Origin: Nocardiopsis sp. FR4
Lineage (GTDB): Bacteria; Actinomycetota; Actinomycetes; Streptosporangiales; Streptosporangiaceae
DNA length: 64,000 bases
NCBI RefSeq assembly: GCF_009830945.1
Contig: NZ_VWVV01000014.1
Span: 62,001 to 126,000, forward strand
Direction: 5' to 3'
Shown here: one piece after another, positions 27,538 through 36,904 of the stretch
Layout of the letters: each line of letters opens with the position of its first letter
Position numbering within the stretch: the first letter of the stretch is position 1
Program-made: the position numbers and the translations under genes
The notes under the pieces: generated by a model
What the model was told of the DNA's origin: nothing
Databases searched by the model: none
What the model saw: only the letters and a program-made list of their open reading frames with translations

Positions 27538-30500
27538 AACCCACCCCGCCTCCCCCTTCCGCCCCCTCCCCGACCCCGACTCCCCGCCCCCCGCTCCGCC
27601 CCGCCCCCGCTTCTCACCCGCCGAACTCGCCCGGCTCCTCGGCCAGCCCGAGCCCACCGCCGAGCAGTCCGAGGTGATCTCCGCCCCGCTGGAACCCGGC
27701 GTGGTCATCGCGGGCGCGGGGTCGGGCAAGAGCGAGACCATGGCCTCCCGGGTGGTGTGGCTGGTGGCCAACGGCCGCGTGCGCCCCGAGCAGGTGCTCG
27801 GCCTGACCTTCACCCGCAAGGCCACCGCCGAGCTGGCCGAGCGCGTGCGCAGGCGCCTGGACCAGCTGCGCGCCACCGAGCAGCTGCCCGAGGAACTGCT
27901 CGACGGCGAGCCCACGGTGTCCACCTACAACGCCTACGCCGGTCGCATCGTCTCCGATCACGCCCTGCGGGAGGCGGTCGAGCCCACGGCGCGGCTGCTG
28001 AGCGAGGGCCAGGCCTGGCAGCTGGCCTCCCGGATCGTCGGCGAGTACGACGGGCCCATGGACCTGATCACCGTCGGGGCCGACACCGTGACCCGGCGCG
28101 TGCTGGACCTGTCCGGGCAGATCGCCGACCACCTCACCAGCACCGAGCAGGTTCGCGGCATCGGCCGCTGGCTGCGCGCGGCGGTGGAGGCCCTGCCGCG
28201 CAAGCCCACGGTGCCCACGCGCAACCTGCTCAACGCCCAGCTGCGCCGGGAGCAGCTCCTGCCGCTCGTGGAGCGCTACGAGCACGCCAAGCACGTCCGC
28301 GAGGCGATGGACTTCGGCGACCAGGTGTCCCTGGCCGCGCGCATCGCCCAGAACCACCCCGAGGTCGGACTCATCGAACGCGGCCGGTTCCGCGTGGTGC
28401 TGCTGGACGAGTACCAGGACACCAGCCACGCCCAGCTCGTGCTGCTGCGCGCGCTGTTCGGCGAGGGCCACGCCGTCACCGCGGTCGGCGACCCCTGCCA
28501 GTCCATCTACGGCTGGCGCGGGGCCGTCGCCGCCAACCTCACCAACTTCCCGCACGACTTCCCGTCCGCCCCCGGCCGGGCCGCGCCCGTGCGCCGCCTG
28601 GCCACCAGCTTCCGCAACGGCGAACGGATCCTGGAGGTGGCCAAGCACATCTCCGAGCCGCTGCGCGCCGAGAGCCCCGAGGTGCCCGTCCTGCACCCGG
28701 GGCCGGCCCGGCGCGGCCGGGGCGTCGCCCACGCGGGCCTGTTCGCCAGCCAGCGCCAGGAGGCGGAGTGGATCGCCGAGCGGGTCAGCGCCTACCTGCG
28801 CGCCGGTCCCGGTCAGCCGGGCAGCGCCGAGGCCGCTCCGGACGGGCTGGCCTGGCCCCCCGGGGAGTCCGGCGGTGCCGAGGACGGCGGAATCAGCCCC
28901 GGCGACGTCGCCGTGCTGTGCCGCAAGCGCTCCCAGTTCCCCGCGCTGCGCGAGGCCCTGGAGGCGAGGAACATCCCGGTGGAGGTCGTCGGCCTGGGCG
29001 GGCTCATGACCGTGCCCGAGGTCCGCGACATCATCGCCACCCTGCGCGTGGTCCACGACGCCTCGGCCGGAAACGAGCTGGCCCGCGTGCTGACCGGGCC
29101 GCGCTGGCGGATCGGGCCGCGCGACCTGGCCGCCCTGGGGTCGCGCGCCGCGGAGCTGGCCCGCCAGACCCGGCGCGACCTCACCTCGCCCGACCCCGGG
29201 GAGGAGCCCGAGGACGACATCCTGCGCCGCACCGTCCTGGACCTGACCGCCGAGAGCGGCAGCCTGGTGGACGCCCTGGACGACCCCGGCCCGGCCGAGA
29301 ACTACTCCCCGGCCGCGCGCGAGCGGCTCGGCCGCCTCGCCGAGGAGCTGCGCACCCTGCGCAAGCTCGTCGGCCAGCCGCTGCCCGACCTCATCACGGA
29401 GGTCGAGCGGATGCTGGGCCTGGACATCGAGGTGGGCGCCCGCACCGGCCGCGACCCGCTGTCCGCCCGCGCGGACCTGGACGCCTTCGTCGACCACGCG
29501 GTCCGCTTCGTCGGCAACAGCGAGGACCCCACCCTGGGCAGCTTCCTCAGCTACCTGCGGGCCGCCGCCGAACGCGAGAGCGGCCTGGCCCCCGGGGAGC
29601 GCGTCGGCGGCGCCGACACGGTCAAGCTCATGACCATGCACGCCGCCAAGGGGCTCCAGTGGCCCGTGGTGGTCGTGCCCGGCGTCAGCGGAGGCAAGTA
29701 CGCCCCGCTGTTCCCCACGAGCCTGTCCGAGGGCGACATGTGGATCAAGGGCGAGCACCTGTTGCCCTACCGGCTGCGCGGCGACCGGCGCAACCTGCCC
29801 GAGCTCCTGGCGGTGGACAAGAAGGGCATCGAGGAGTTCAAGGCGGCCGAACAGGAGCGCCACCTGCTGGAGGAGCGGCGGCTGGCCTACGTCGCCGTCA
29901 CCCGCGCCTCCTTCGCGCTGCTGTGCACCGGCCACTGGTGGGGGAGCGACGCCGCCAGCGAACGCGGCCCCTCGGCCTTCCTGGAGGAGGTCCGCGCGGC
30001 CTGCGAGGGCGGCGCCGGAACGGTCGCGCACTGGGAGCCGCGACCCGATCCCGACGACAACCCCTACGAGGAGGAGGACGGCGGCACGGCCGTGTGGCCG
30101 CCCGAGGAGGACGGCCACGCCGAGGGGCCCGGGGACGCCGACGGGAGGGCGCCCTCCGGGCGGCGCGCCGAGATCCTGGCCGGGGCCGACCTCGTCGAGC
30201 GCGCCCGCGCCCGCCTGCTGGCCGGGGAGACCGACCCGGAGGAGGAGCGGGCCGCGCCGCCGCCCGGGCTGCGCCGCCGCCTGCGCGGGTGGGAGCGCGA
30301 CACCGAACTCCTGCTCGCCCACCGCCGCGCCGAGGAGCAGCGCCGGGCGGAGGGCGCCGTCCAGGTCGAGCTGCCCGGCCACCTGTCGGTGTCGTCCATG
30401 GTGTGGCTGGCCCGCGACCCCTCCGCCCTGGCCCGGCAGATCCGGCGGCCCCTGCCCCGTCCGCCCGCGCCGCACACCCGGCGCGGTACCGCGTTCCACT

Positions 30501-30973
30501 CCTGGCTGGAACAGCGGTTCGGCCAGCGCGCCACACTGCTGGACGAGCTGCCCGGCGCCGCCGACGAGACCGCGGGGGAGGACGAGGACCTCGCCGAGTT
30601 GCAGGCCCGCTTCGAGGAGAGCGAGTGGGGCGCGCGGATCCCGGCCGAGGTGGAGGTGTCCTTCGAGACGGTGATCGGCGACCGGCTCATCCGGGGCCGC
30701 ATGGACGCGGTCTTCCACGACCCCGCCACCGGCCGCTACGACGTGGTGGACTGGAAGACCGGACGCCCGCCCGCCACCGAGGCCGAGCGCCGCGCCGTGG
30801 GCGTGCAGCTGGCCGCCTACCGCCTGGCCTGGGCGGAGCTGGCCGGGGTGGAGCTGGCGGAGGTGCGGGCCGCCTTCCACTACGTGCGCGCCGGGCTCAC
30901 CGTGCGCCCCGCCGACCTGCTCGACGCCGAGGGGCTGGCCGCGCTGATCGAGGCACTGCCCGAGCCCGGGTGA
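27530..30973 (+). CDS. adnB: Helicase-nuclease AdnB subunit
   Basis: This 1147-residue protein has a Pro-rich N-terminus, a UvrD-like motor (Walker A GAGSGKS 62-68, DEYQDTS from residue 293, GDPCQSIYGWRG, TMHAAKGLQWP, AYVAVTRA) and a C-terminal RecB-like nuclease (GRMDAVF, D1074 and K1076 in VVDWKTGR, then QLAAYR). The acidic linker between motor and nuclease (about 830-900) looks disordered. In mycobacterial AdnAB the AdnB motor does the translocation and both nucleases cut opposite strands. The order adnA-adnB and the 8-bp overlap match that complex. The protein is slightly longer than the mycobacterial subunit as I remember it. Confidence 0.93.
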   Translation: MSETHPASPFRPLPDPDSPPPAPPRPRFSPAELARLLGQPEPTAEQSEVISAPLEPGVVIAGAGSGKSETMASRVVWLVANGRVRPEQVLGLTFTRKATAELAERVRRRLDQLRATEQLPEELLDGEPTVSTYNAYAGRIVSDHALREAVEPTARLLSEGQAWQLASRIVGEYDGPMDLITVGADTVTRRVLDLSGQIADHLTSTEQVRGIGRWLRAAVEALPRKPTVPTRNLLNAQLRREQLLPLVERYEHAKHVREAMDFGDQVSLAARIAQNHPEVGLIERGRFRVVLLDEYQDTSHAQLVLLRALFGEGHAVTAVGDPCQSIYGWRGAVAANLTNFPHDFPSAPGRAAPVRRLATSFRNGERILEVAKHISEPLRAESPEVPVLHPGPARRGRGVAHAGLFASQRQEAEWIAERVSAYLRAGPGQPGSAEAAPDGLAWPPGESGGAEDGGISPGDVAVLCRKRSQFPALREALEARNIPVEVVGLGGLMTVPEVRDIIATLRVVHDASAGNELARVLTGPRWRIGPRDLAALGSRAAELARQTRRDLTSPDPGEEPEDDILRRTVLDLTAESGSLVDALDDPGPAENYSPAARERLGRLAEELRTLRKLVGQPLPDLITEVERMLGLDIEVGARTGRDPLSARADLDAFVDHAVRFVGNSEDPTLGSFLSYLRAAAERESGLAPGERVGGADTVKLMTMHAAKGLQWPVVVVPGVSGGKYAPLFPTSLSEGDMWIKGEHLLPYRLRGDRRNLPELLAVDKKGIEEFKAAEQERHLLEERRLAYVAVTRASFALLCTGHWWGSDAASERGPSAFLEEVRAACEGGAGTVAHWEPRPDPDDNPYEEEDGGTAVWPPEEDGHAEGPGDADGRAPSGRRAEILAGADLVERARARLLAGETDPEEERAAPPPGLRRRLRGWERDTELLLAHRRAEEQRRAEGAVQVELPGHLSVSSMVWLARDPSALARQIRRPLPRPPAPHTRRGTAFHSWLEQRFGQRATLLDELPGAADETAGEDEDLAELQARFEESEWGARIPAEVEVSFETVIGDRLIRGRMDAVFHDPATGRYDVVDWKTGRPPATEAERRAVGVQLAAYRLAWAELAGVELAEVRAAFHYVRAGLTVRPADLLDAEGLAALIEALPEPG

Positions 30974-30978
30974 GGCAC

Positions 30979-30997
30979 CGGGCCGCCGCGGGGCCCG
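30979..30997 (+). terminator. Weak hairpin after adnB
   Basis: A 6-bp stem (30979-30984 with 30992-30997) lies directly after the adnB stop. It is short and lacks a T-tract, so read-through is possible. Confidence 0.3.
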
Positions 30998-31044
30998 TTC
31001 CGCGACCGTCCTCCCCGCCGGGGCGGACGGGTCCGCGCGCGTCC

Positions 31045-31063
31045 TAGGCTCGGTCTCGACAAT
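31045..31063 (+). promoter_or_regulatory. Promoter candidates of the M20 peptidase gene
   Basis: Two -10-like hexamers occur: TAGGCT (31045-31050) and GACAAT (31058-31063). Either would give a short leader that includes GGAAAGGA before the ATG at 31086. Confidence 0.4.
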
Positions 31064-31085
31064 GGCGTCTGGAAAGGACAACTTG

Positions 31086-32465
31086 ATGGACGTACGCGCC
31101 TACATCGAGGCACACCGGGCCGAGTTCGTCTCCTCCCTCAAGGAATGGCTGGCGATCCCCTCCATCTCCGCCGACCCCGCCCACCACCCCGACGTGGTGC
31201 GGTCGGCGCACTGGCTCGCCGACCACCTCACCGCCACCGGCTTCCCCACCGTGGAGGTCTGGGAGACCCCCGGACTGCCCGCCGTGTTCGCCGAGTGGCC
31301 CGCCGCCGACCCCGCGGCCCCCACCGTGCTCGTGTACGGTCACCACGACGTCCAGCCGGTCGACCCCGTCGCCGAGTGGGAGACCGACCCCTTCGTGCCC
31401 ACCGAGCGCGGCACCTCCCTGCACGCGCGCGGGGCCTCCGACGACAAGGGCCAGGTGCTCTTCCACGCCCTGGGCGTGAGCGCCGCCCTGGCCGCCTCCG
31501 GGGCCGACGCCCCGCCCGTCACGGTCAAGCTCCTCGTCGAGGGCGAGGAGGAGTCCGGCTCGGTCCACTTCGCCGACCTGATGCGGGCCAACCGCGACCG
31601 CCTGTCCTGCGACGTCGCCGTCATCTCCGACACCACCATGTGGGCGGCCGACACCCCGTCCATGTGCGTGGGCATGCGCGGCGTCACCGACGTGGAGATC
31701 AGCCTGTACGGCCCCGAGCGCGACCTGCACAGCGGTTCGTTCGGCGGCGCCGTGCCCAACCCCCTCAAGGCCATGGCCGACCTGCTGTCCGGCCTGCACG
31801 ACGAGGACAACCGGGTGGCCGTCCCCGGGTTCTACGACGGTGTGGTCGAGGCCAGCCGGGCCGAGCGCGACCTCATCGCCCAGCTGCCCTTCGACGAGGA
31901 GGAGTGGCTGGCCACCGCGGCCTCCACCGCCGCCTGGGGCGAACGCGGCTACTCCACCCTGGAGCGCGTCTGGCTGCGCCCCACCGCCGAGATCAACGGC
32001 ATGTGGGGCGGCCACACCGGCTCGGGCGGCAAGACCATCGTCCCCCGCTCCGCGCACGCCAAGGTGAGCTTCCGCCTGGTGCCCGGACAGGAACCGCTGC
32101 ACGTCCAGGACCGCGTCCGGGCCTTCGTGGAGGCGGCCACCCCCGAGGGGCTGCGCGCCGAGGTGGAGTTCGGCGGCCCCGGCGTGCGGGCCTGCGCCTC
32201 CGACCTGTCCTCCACCGCCCTCAAGGCGGCCCGCTCCGCCATGGAGCGCGCGTTCGGCACGCGGGTCCTGTTCACCCGCGAGGGCGGCAGCGGTCCCGAG
32301 GCGGACATCGCCGACATCCTCGGGGCCCCGCTGGTGTTCGTCGCCGTCGGACTCGACGAGGACCGCATCCACGCCCCCAACGAGAAGGTGGAGGTGCCCC
32401 TGCTGCTCAAGGGCGCCGAGAGCGCCGCCTACCTGTGGGAGGAACTCGGCTCCGTCGCCGGGTGA
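31086..32465 (+). CDS. M20-family dipeptidase/metallopeptidase
   Basis: The 459-residue protein has the M20 metal and catalytic motifs: VYGHHDVQPVDP, HARGASDDKGQ, EGEEESGS, and a later GGSGPEADI and IHAPNEKVEVP. There is no signal peptide. It should cleave dipeptides or N-acyl amino acids with a dinuclear zinc centre. I preferred the ATG at 31086 (AAAGGA upstream) over the ATG at 31062, which lies inside the probable -10 box. Confidence 0.92.
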   Translation: MDVRAYIEAHRAEFVSSLKEWLAIPSISADPAHHPDVVRSAHWLADHLTATGFPTVEVWETPGLPAVFAEWPAADPAAPTVLVYGHHDVQPVDPVAEWETDPFVPTERGTSLHARGASDDKGQVLFHALGVSAALAASGADAPPVTVKLLVEGEEESGSVHFADLMRANRDRLSCDVAVISDTTMWAADTPSMCVGMRGVTDVEISLYGPERDLHSGSFGGAVPNPLKAMADLLSGLHDEDNRVAVPGFYDGVVEASRAERDLIAQLPFDEEEWLATAASTAAWGERGYSTLERVWLRPTAEINGMWGGHTGSGGKTIVPRSAHAKVSFRLVPGQEPLHVQDRVRAFVEAATPEGLRAEVEFGGPGVRACASDLSSTALKAARSAMERAFGTRVLFTREGGSGPEADIADILGAPLVFVAVGLDEDRIHAPNEKVEVPLLLKGAESAAYLWEELGSVAG

Positions 32466-32592
32466 GGCCGCGGCCGCGCGCGTGCCCGCGGCGGCGCCCA
32501 CCGGGGCTTCCGCGGATGCGCGCGGCCACCGGCGGTGTTACTCCTGTAGACGCGGGCCGCGCACGGCGGCCCAGCCGACCCCGGAAGGACCC

Positions 32593-33543
32593 ATGGACGC
32601 CGATCCGACCCCCCTGCTCTCCCGCTTCTCCGTCGACGCCGCCGCGCACCTGCGCCGCGACGAGGAATGGCTGGCCCGGGCGTGGGCCGACCCCGGCACC
32701 CGGGTCCTGGTGCTGGAGGGCGGCGACCCGGTCAGCTACGGCTGGCGGGCGATCATGGCCAAGCAGTCCCGCGCCCTGGTCACCACCGGCGACGACCCCC
32801 GCCTGGTGTTCGTCTCCCCCGGGGAGGCTCCCGAGGGGGAGCGCTACCTGCTCGGCAGCGACGGCGAGCGCGCCTACTTCGCGGTCCGCTCCTCCGGGGA
32901 CCTGGCCCCCGCTCCCGGGGCGGAGCCCGCCTCCCTGCGGGAGGTCGGCGCCCTGCTGGACGACCGCGACACCGGCCTGATGACCCGGGCCGTGGCCCTG
33001 GCCAACTGGAACGCCACCCACGGGTTCTGCCCCCGCTGCGGTTCGACCACCAGTTCCGCCGCCGCCGGGCACGTGCGCGTGTGCGACCGGGAGGGCAGCG
33101 AGCAGTTCCCGCGCACGGACCCCGCGGTGATCATGCTGGTGCACCGCGAGCGCGACGGGCGCGAGGAGGTGCTGCTGGGCAACAACCCCCGGTGGCCCGC
33201 CCAGCGCTTCTCGGTCCTGGCCGGGTTCGTCGACGCCGGGGAGTCCCTGGAGCAGGCCGTGGTCCGCGAGGTCGCCGAGGAGGCCGGGATCGTGGTCGAG
33301 AGCCCGCGCTACCTGGCCTCGCAGCCCTGGCCGTTCCCGCGCAGCCTGATGGTGGGGTACACCGCGCGGGCCGTGGGGGAGACCGAGCGCACCGACGACG
33401 AGATCGCCGTCACCCGCTGGTTCACCCGCGCCGAACTCGCCGAGGCCGTGCACGCCGAGGAGGTCCTGCTGCCCGGCCGGGTGTCGATCGCACGCACCCT
33501 CATCGAGCACTGGTACGGAGCCGAGCTCCCCGGCAGCTGGTGA
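32593..33543 (+). CDS. nudC: NAD+ diphosphatase NudC
   Basis: The 316-residue protein has a Nudix box (GFVDAGESLEQAVVREVAEE) followed by the NudC-specific SQPWPFPRSLM. NudC hydrolyses NAD(H) to NMN(H) and AMP and can remove NAD caps from RNA. A zinc ribbon precedes the Nudix domain, but only three cysteines are visible: CPRC, then a single Cys in RVCDREGSEQFPR. GGAAGGAC at 32583-32590 supports the ATG at 32593. Its place between adnAB and uvrD2 matches Rv3199c in M. tuberculosis. Confidence 0.93.
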   Translation: MDADPTPLLSRFSVDAAAHLRRDEEWLARAWADPGTRVLVLEGGDPVSYGWRAIMAKQSRALVTTGDDPRLVFVSPGEAPEGERYLLGSDGERAYFAVRSSGDLAPAPGAEPASLREVGALLDDRDTGLMTRAVALANWNATHGFCPRCGSTTSSAAAGHVRVCDREGSEQFPRTDPAVIMLVHRERDGREEVLLGNNPRWPAQRFSVLAGFVDAGESLEQAVVREVAEEAGIVVESPRYLASQPWPFPRSLMVGYTARAVGETERTDDEIAVTRWFTRAELAEAVHAEEVLLPGRVSIARTLIEHWYGAELPGSW

Positions 33544-33544
33544 G

Positions 33545-33589
33545 CCCCGCCCGTGCGGGGGACGGTCCGCGCCGACGGCGGGGCGGACC
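33545..33589. terminator. Tandem small hairpins between convergent nudC and ANTAR genes
   Basis: CCCCGC (33545-33550) pairs with 33555-33560 and GGTCCGC (33564-33570) with 33583-33589. Either could end nudC transcription. Confidence 0.4.
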
Positions 33590-33675
33590 GGGGGCCGTCG
33601 GGTGGCCGGGGTCCGTCCGCGTGGGCGGTGGGGTCGCCCGCGCCGGCGAAGGGCTCGCTCCGCTCCGCGGCGGGG

Positions 33676-34137
33676 TCAGCCCGTGCCGAGCTCGTCGGGC
33701 AGCACGGTCAGGGGGCTCGTGCTGCTCTCCACCACGTCCCGCGCCAGGTCGGCGACCTTGCGGCCGCGCGAGCGCGCCGAGGAGCGCAGCCGCTCGAAGG
33801 CCTCGCGGGGCGCCAGCGTGTGCCGCTCCGCCAGGACCCCGATCGCCTGCTCCACCACCACGCGCGAGTGCAGGGCGTGCTCCAGCTGGGTGATGGTGTG
33901 TCTCAGCCGCTCGACCTCCGAGGCCCCCTCGGGTGCGCGGCCGGGCGCCTGGGTGCGCGGCCGCGCACCCGACTCGCCGGCCAGCAGGTCGGCCAGGACC
34001 ATGGCGCTCACCAGGTCCGGCACCTCCTCGGCGCCCTCCACGCGCCATCCCGTGGGGGTACGGCGGACCACCCCGGGGTCCACCGCCGTGTCACGAGGCC
34101 TCATGTCCTCCTCCAACTCCACACTCCCCGTCGTCAT
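33676..34137 (-). CDS. ANTAR-domain putative antitermination regulator
   Basis: The 153-residue protein has a C-terminal ANTAR domain (about 75-135: EVERLRHTITQLEHAL, VVVEQAIGVLAERH, EAFERLRSSARSRGRKV). ANTAR proteins bind paired hexaloop RNA hairpins and relieve transcription termination. There is no GAF or receiver domain in front, only a poorly structured N-terminus of about 70 residues, so the signal input is unclear. It lies on the same strand as the mycoredoxin gene, 102 bp further along. Confidence 0.88.
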   Translation of the reverse strand: MTTGSVELEEDMRPRDTAVDPGVVRRTPTGWRVEGAEEVPDLVSAMVLADLLAGESGARPRTQAPGRAPEGASEVERLRHTITQLEHALHSRVVVEQAIGVLAERHTLAPREAFERLRSSARSRGRKVADLARDVVESSTSPLTVLPDELGTG

Positions 34138-34239
34138 CGCCTCAGCCCTTTCCGGGCCGAGCGCCGTCGGAGGTGCACCGCCGAAGGCGGCGGGCCCCGC
34201 GGCGCGGGCCGCCGGTACCCCCGGCGGCCCGCGTCCGTC

Positions 34240-34500
34240 CTACGACAGCTCGGCCAGTTTCTGCTTCACCTGAGCGAGCGACGGGTTGGTCATCGCCGCT
34301 CCGTCACTGAAGACCACCGTGGGGACCGTCTGGTTCCCGCCGTTGACCCTCATCACGAGTTCCGCGGCCTCCGGGTGCTCCTCGATGTTCACCTCGCGGC
34401 CGGTGATGCCCTCGCGGGAGAGCTGGCTCTTGAGCCGCTTGCAGTAGCCGCACCACGGGGTGGTGTACATCGTGAACTGTTCGGTCGCCGAGCTCGTCAT
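34240..34500 (-). CDS. mrx1: Mycoredoxin (glutaredoxin-like)
   Basis: This 86-residue protein has the glutaredoxin fold with active site WCGYC (Cys17/Cys20), a cis-Pro in TVPTVV and an NPSLAQV ending, as in mycoredoxin-1. It should reduce protein-mycothiol mixed disulfides using mycothiol. The ATG at 34500 is preferred; a GTG three codons upstream is possible. It is divergent from uvrD2, as Rv3198A is placed next to uvrD2 in M. tuberculosis. Confidence 0.9.
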   Translation of the reverse strand: MTSSATEQFTMYTTPWCGYCKRLKSQLSREGITGREVNIEEHPEAAELVMRVNGGNQTVPTVVFSDGAAMTNPSLAQVKQKLAELS

Positions 34501-34753
34501 CTCGCTCACGTCCTCTTTCCGTCTGCGATCGTGGTTCGTGTCCGGACAGGTCAACACCGGGGGAGCCGGACCGCTTCCCGTGACCGCGCGACACAACGTG
34601 GGACGCCTCACAGGCCCAACTGGTTCTGGAATGTCGGATGTGCCACGTGACCTGCGCGCGGGCGGCCACGGCGGCGGATCCGCTCCCGGGAACGCCGGAT
34701 ACTTGAGAGACTGGGCCGCCAGACCCACCCGCCCCGACCGATGCAGGAGCACC

Positions 34754-36904
34754 ATGGACCCCGACCGCGTCCTGGAGGGACTGGACCCGGAGCAGACCCA
34801 GGCGGCCCGCGCGCTGCGCGGTCCCGTGTGCGTCCTGGCGGGCGCCGGAACGGGCAAGACCCGCGCCATCACGCACCGCATCGCCTACGCGGTGGCCAGC
34901 GGGGTGGTCTCCGAGCAGCAGGTCCTCGCGGTGACCTTCACCACCCGCGCCGCCGGCGAGATGCGCGGCCGCCTGCGGAGCCTGGGCGCCCCCCGCGTGC
35001 AGGCCCGCACCTTCCACGCCGCGGCGCTGCGGCAGCTGTCCTTCTTCTGGCCGCAGGTGGTCGGAGGGGACAAACCCACCCTCATCGAGAGCAAGATCCA
35101 GGCCGTCTCGCGCGCCGCCCACTCCGTGGGCCTGCAGCCCGACCGCACCGGCCTGCGCGACCTGGCCAGCGAGATCGAGTGGGCCAAGGTCACCCAGGTG
35201 CGCCCCACCGACTACGACAAGGCCGTGGCCAAGGCCGGGCGCCAGCCCCCGCTGCCCGCCACCGAGGTGGCCCGGGTCTTCGAGGCCTACGAGGAGATCC
35301 GCCGCGAGCACAACCTGCTCGACTTCGAGTCCATGCTCGAACTCACGGCGGGCATGATCAACGAGTACCCCGACATCGCCCGGCGCGTGCGCGACCAGTA
35401 CCGGTACTTCGTCGTCGACGAGTTCCAGGACGTCAACCCGCTCCAGCGGCTGCTGCTGGACGCCTGGCTCGGCGACCGCGACGACCTGTGCGTGGTCGGC
35501 GACCCCAGCCAGACCATCTACTCCTTCGCGGGCGCCACCCCCGGCTACCTCACCGGGTTCGCCGCCCGCTACCCGCACGCCACCGTGGTCGAACTGGTCC
35601 GCGACTACCGGTCCACCCCGCAGGTGGTGCGCGTGGCCAACCACGTCATCGCGCAGGCGCGCGGTTCCGCCGCCGCCCGGCACCTGACCCTCCAGGCTCA
35701 GCGACCCGACGGCCCCGACCCCATGTACCAGGAGTACGACGACGAGCTGGCCGAGGCCACCGGCGTGGCCCGCAAGATCAGCGTCCTGATGGAGGAGGGC
35801 ACCCCGGCCAGCGAGATCGCGGTCCTGATGCGGACCAACTCCCAGTCGGCCGCCTACGAGCAGGCGCTGACCGACGAGGGCGTGCCGTTCACCGTGCGCG
35901 GCAGCGCGCGCTTCTTCGACCGGCCCGAGATCAAGCAGGCCGTGCACACCCTGCGCGGCGCCCGGCACGGCGCGGCGGGGGAGGAGCCCGAGCCCCTCGT
36001 ACGCACGGTCCGCCAGCTCCTGGGCCAGCTCGGCCTGACCGAGACCGCCCCCGAGGGGCGCCAGGCCCGCGAGCGCTGGGAGTCGCTGTCCGCGCTCGCC
36101 CAGCTGGCCGAGGACATGGCGGCCGCGCCCCGCCCCGACGGCGGTGCGGCCACCGTCGCCGACTTCGTCGAGGAGCTGGAAGTGCGCATGGCCACCGAGC
36201 ACGCCCCCGGCTTCGAGGGGGTGACCATCGCCTCCCTGCACGCCGCCAAGGGCCTGGAGTGGGACGCGGTCTTCCTGGTCGGCCTCACCGAGGGCATGAT
36301 GCCGATCATCTACGCCGAGACCGACGAGCAGGTGGAGGAGGAGCGCCGCCTGTTCTACGTGGGGGTCACCCGGGCCCGCGAGCGGCTGATGATGTCGTGG
36401 TCCCTGGCCCGCTCGCCCGGAGGCCGCAAGTCCCGCAAACCCTCCCGGTTCCTGGACGGGCTCCGGCCCGCCTCCCCGTCCACGTCCAACCGGCGCGCCG
36501 AGCGGCGCAGGAACGGCGTGGCCCGCTGCCGGGTGTGCTCGACCGCCCTGACCGACGCGGCCGAGCGCAAGCTGGGCCGCTGCCTGGACTGCCCGTCCAG
36601 CTACGATGAGGCACTGCTGGAGCGGTTGCGCGACTGGCGGCGCGCGAGCGCGCAGGAGCAGAAGGTCCCCGCCTACGTCATCTTCACCGACGCGACGCTC
36701 CAGGCCATCGCCGAGCAGGAGCCCACCAGCCCGGCCCAGCTCTCGGCGGTGTCCGGTGTCGGGTCCGTGAAGCTCGATCGCTACGGTGAGGCGGTGATCG
36801 CGCTGGTGTCCGGCGCGGAGCCGGAGGAGGTCCTGGCCGCGCGGGACGGTGACGCGGGCACCGGAGCGGGCGGGGGCGCCGGGGAGGAAGCGGAGGAAGC
36901 ATGA
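34754..36904 (+). CDS. uvrD2: UvrD2-type DNA helicase with tetracysteine motif and HRDC domain
   Basis: The 716-residue protein has SF1A motifs (GAGTGKT 30-36, VVDEFQDVNP, GDPSQTIYSFAG, SLHAAKGLEW, GVTRARERL). After the motor it has a tetracysteine zinc element (C592, C595, C610, C613) and a C-terminal HRDC domain (about 630-695, FTDATLQAIAEQEP). This is the architecture of mycobacterial UvrD2, an essential 3'-5' helicase there. The start at ATG 34754 is backed by AGGAG. Its stop overlaps the tesB start as ATGA, so the two are translationally coupled. Confidence 0.95.
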   Translation: MDPDRVLEGLDPEQTQAARALRGPVCVLAGAGTGKTRAITHRIAYAVASGVVSEQQVLAVTFTTRAAGEMRGRLRSLGAPRVQARTFHAAALRQLSFFWPQVVGGDKPTLIESKIQAVSRAAHSVGLQPDRTGLRDLASEIEWAKVTQVRPTDYDKAVAKAGRQPPLPATEVARVFEAYEEIRREHNLLDFESMLELTAGMINEYPDIARRVRDQYRYFVVDEFQDVNPLQRLLLDAWLGDRDDLCVVGDPSQTIYSFAGATPGYLTGFAARYPHATVVELVRDYRSTPQVVRVANHVIAQARGSAAARHLTLQAQRPDGPDPMYQEYDDELAEATGVARKISVLMEEGTPASEIAVLMRTNSQSAAYEQALTDEGVPFTVRGSARFFDRPEIKQAVHTLRGARHGAAGEEPEPLVRTVRQLLGQLGLTETAPEGRQARERWESLSALAQLAEDMAAAPRPDGGAATVADFVEELEVRMATEHAPGFEGVTIASLHAAKGLEWDAVFLVGLTEGMMPIIYAETDEQVEEERRLFYVGVTRARERLMMSWSLARSPGGRKSRKPSRFLDGLRPASPSTSNRRAERRRNGVARCRVCSTALTDAAERKLGRCLDCPSSYDEALLERLRDWRRASAQEQKVPAYVIFTDATLQAIAEQEPTSPAQLSAVSGVGSVKLDRYGEAVIALVSGAEPEEVLAARDGDAGTGAGGGAGEEAEEA

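Noticed and set aside
27614-31081. Long minus-strand open frame opposite adnB
   Set aside because: It is antisense to clear helicase and nuclease motifs and has a biased composition without any recognisable domain.
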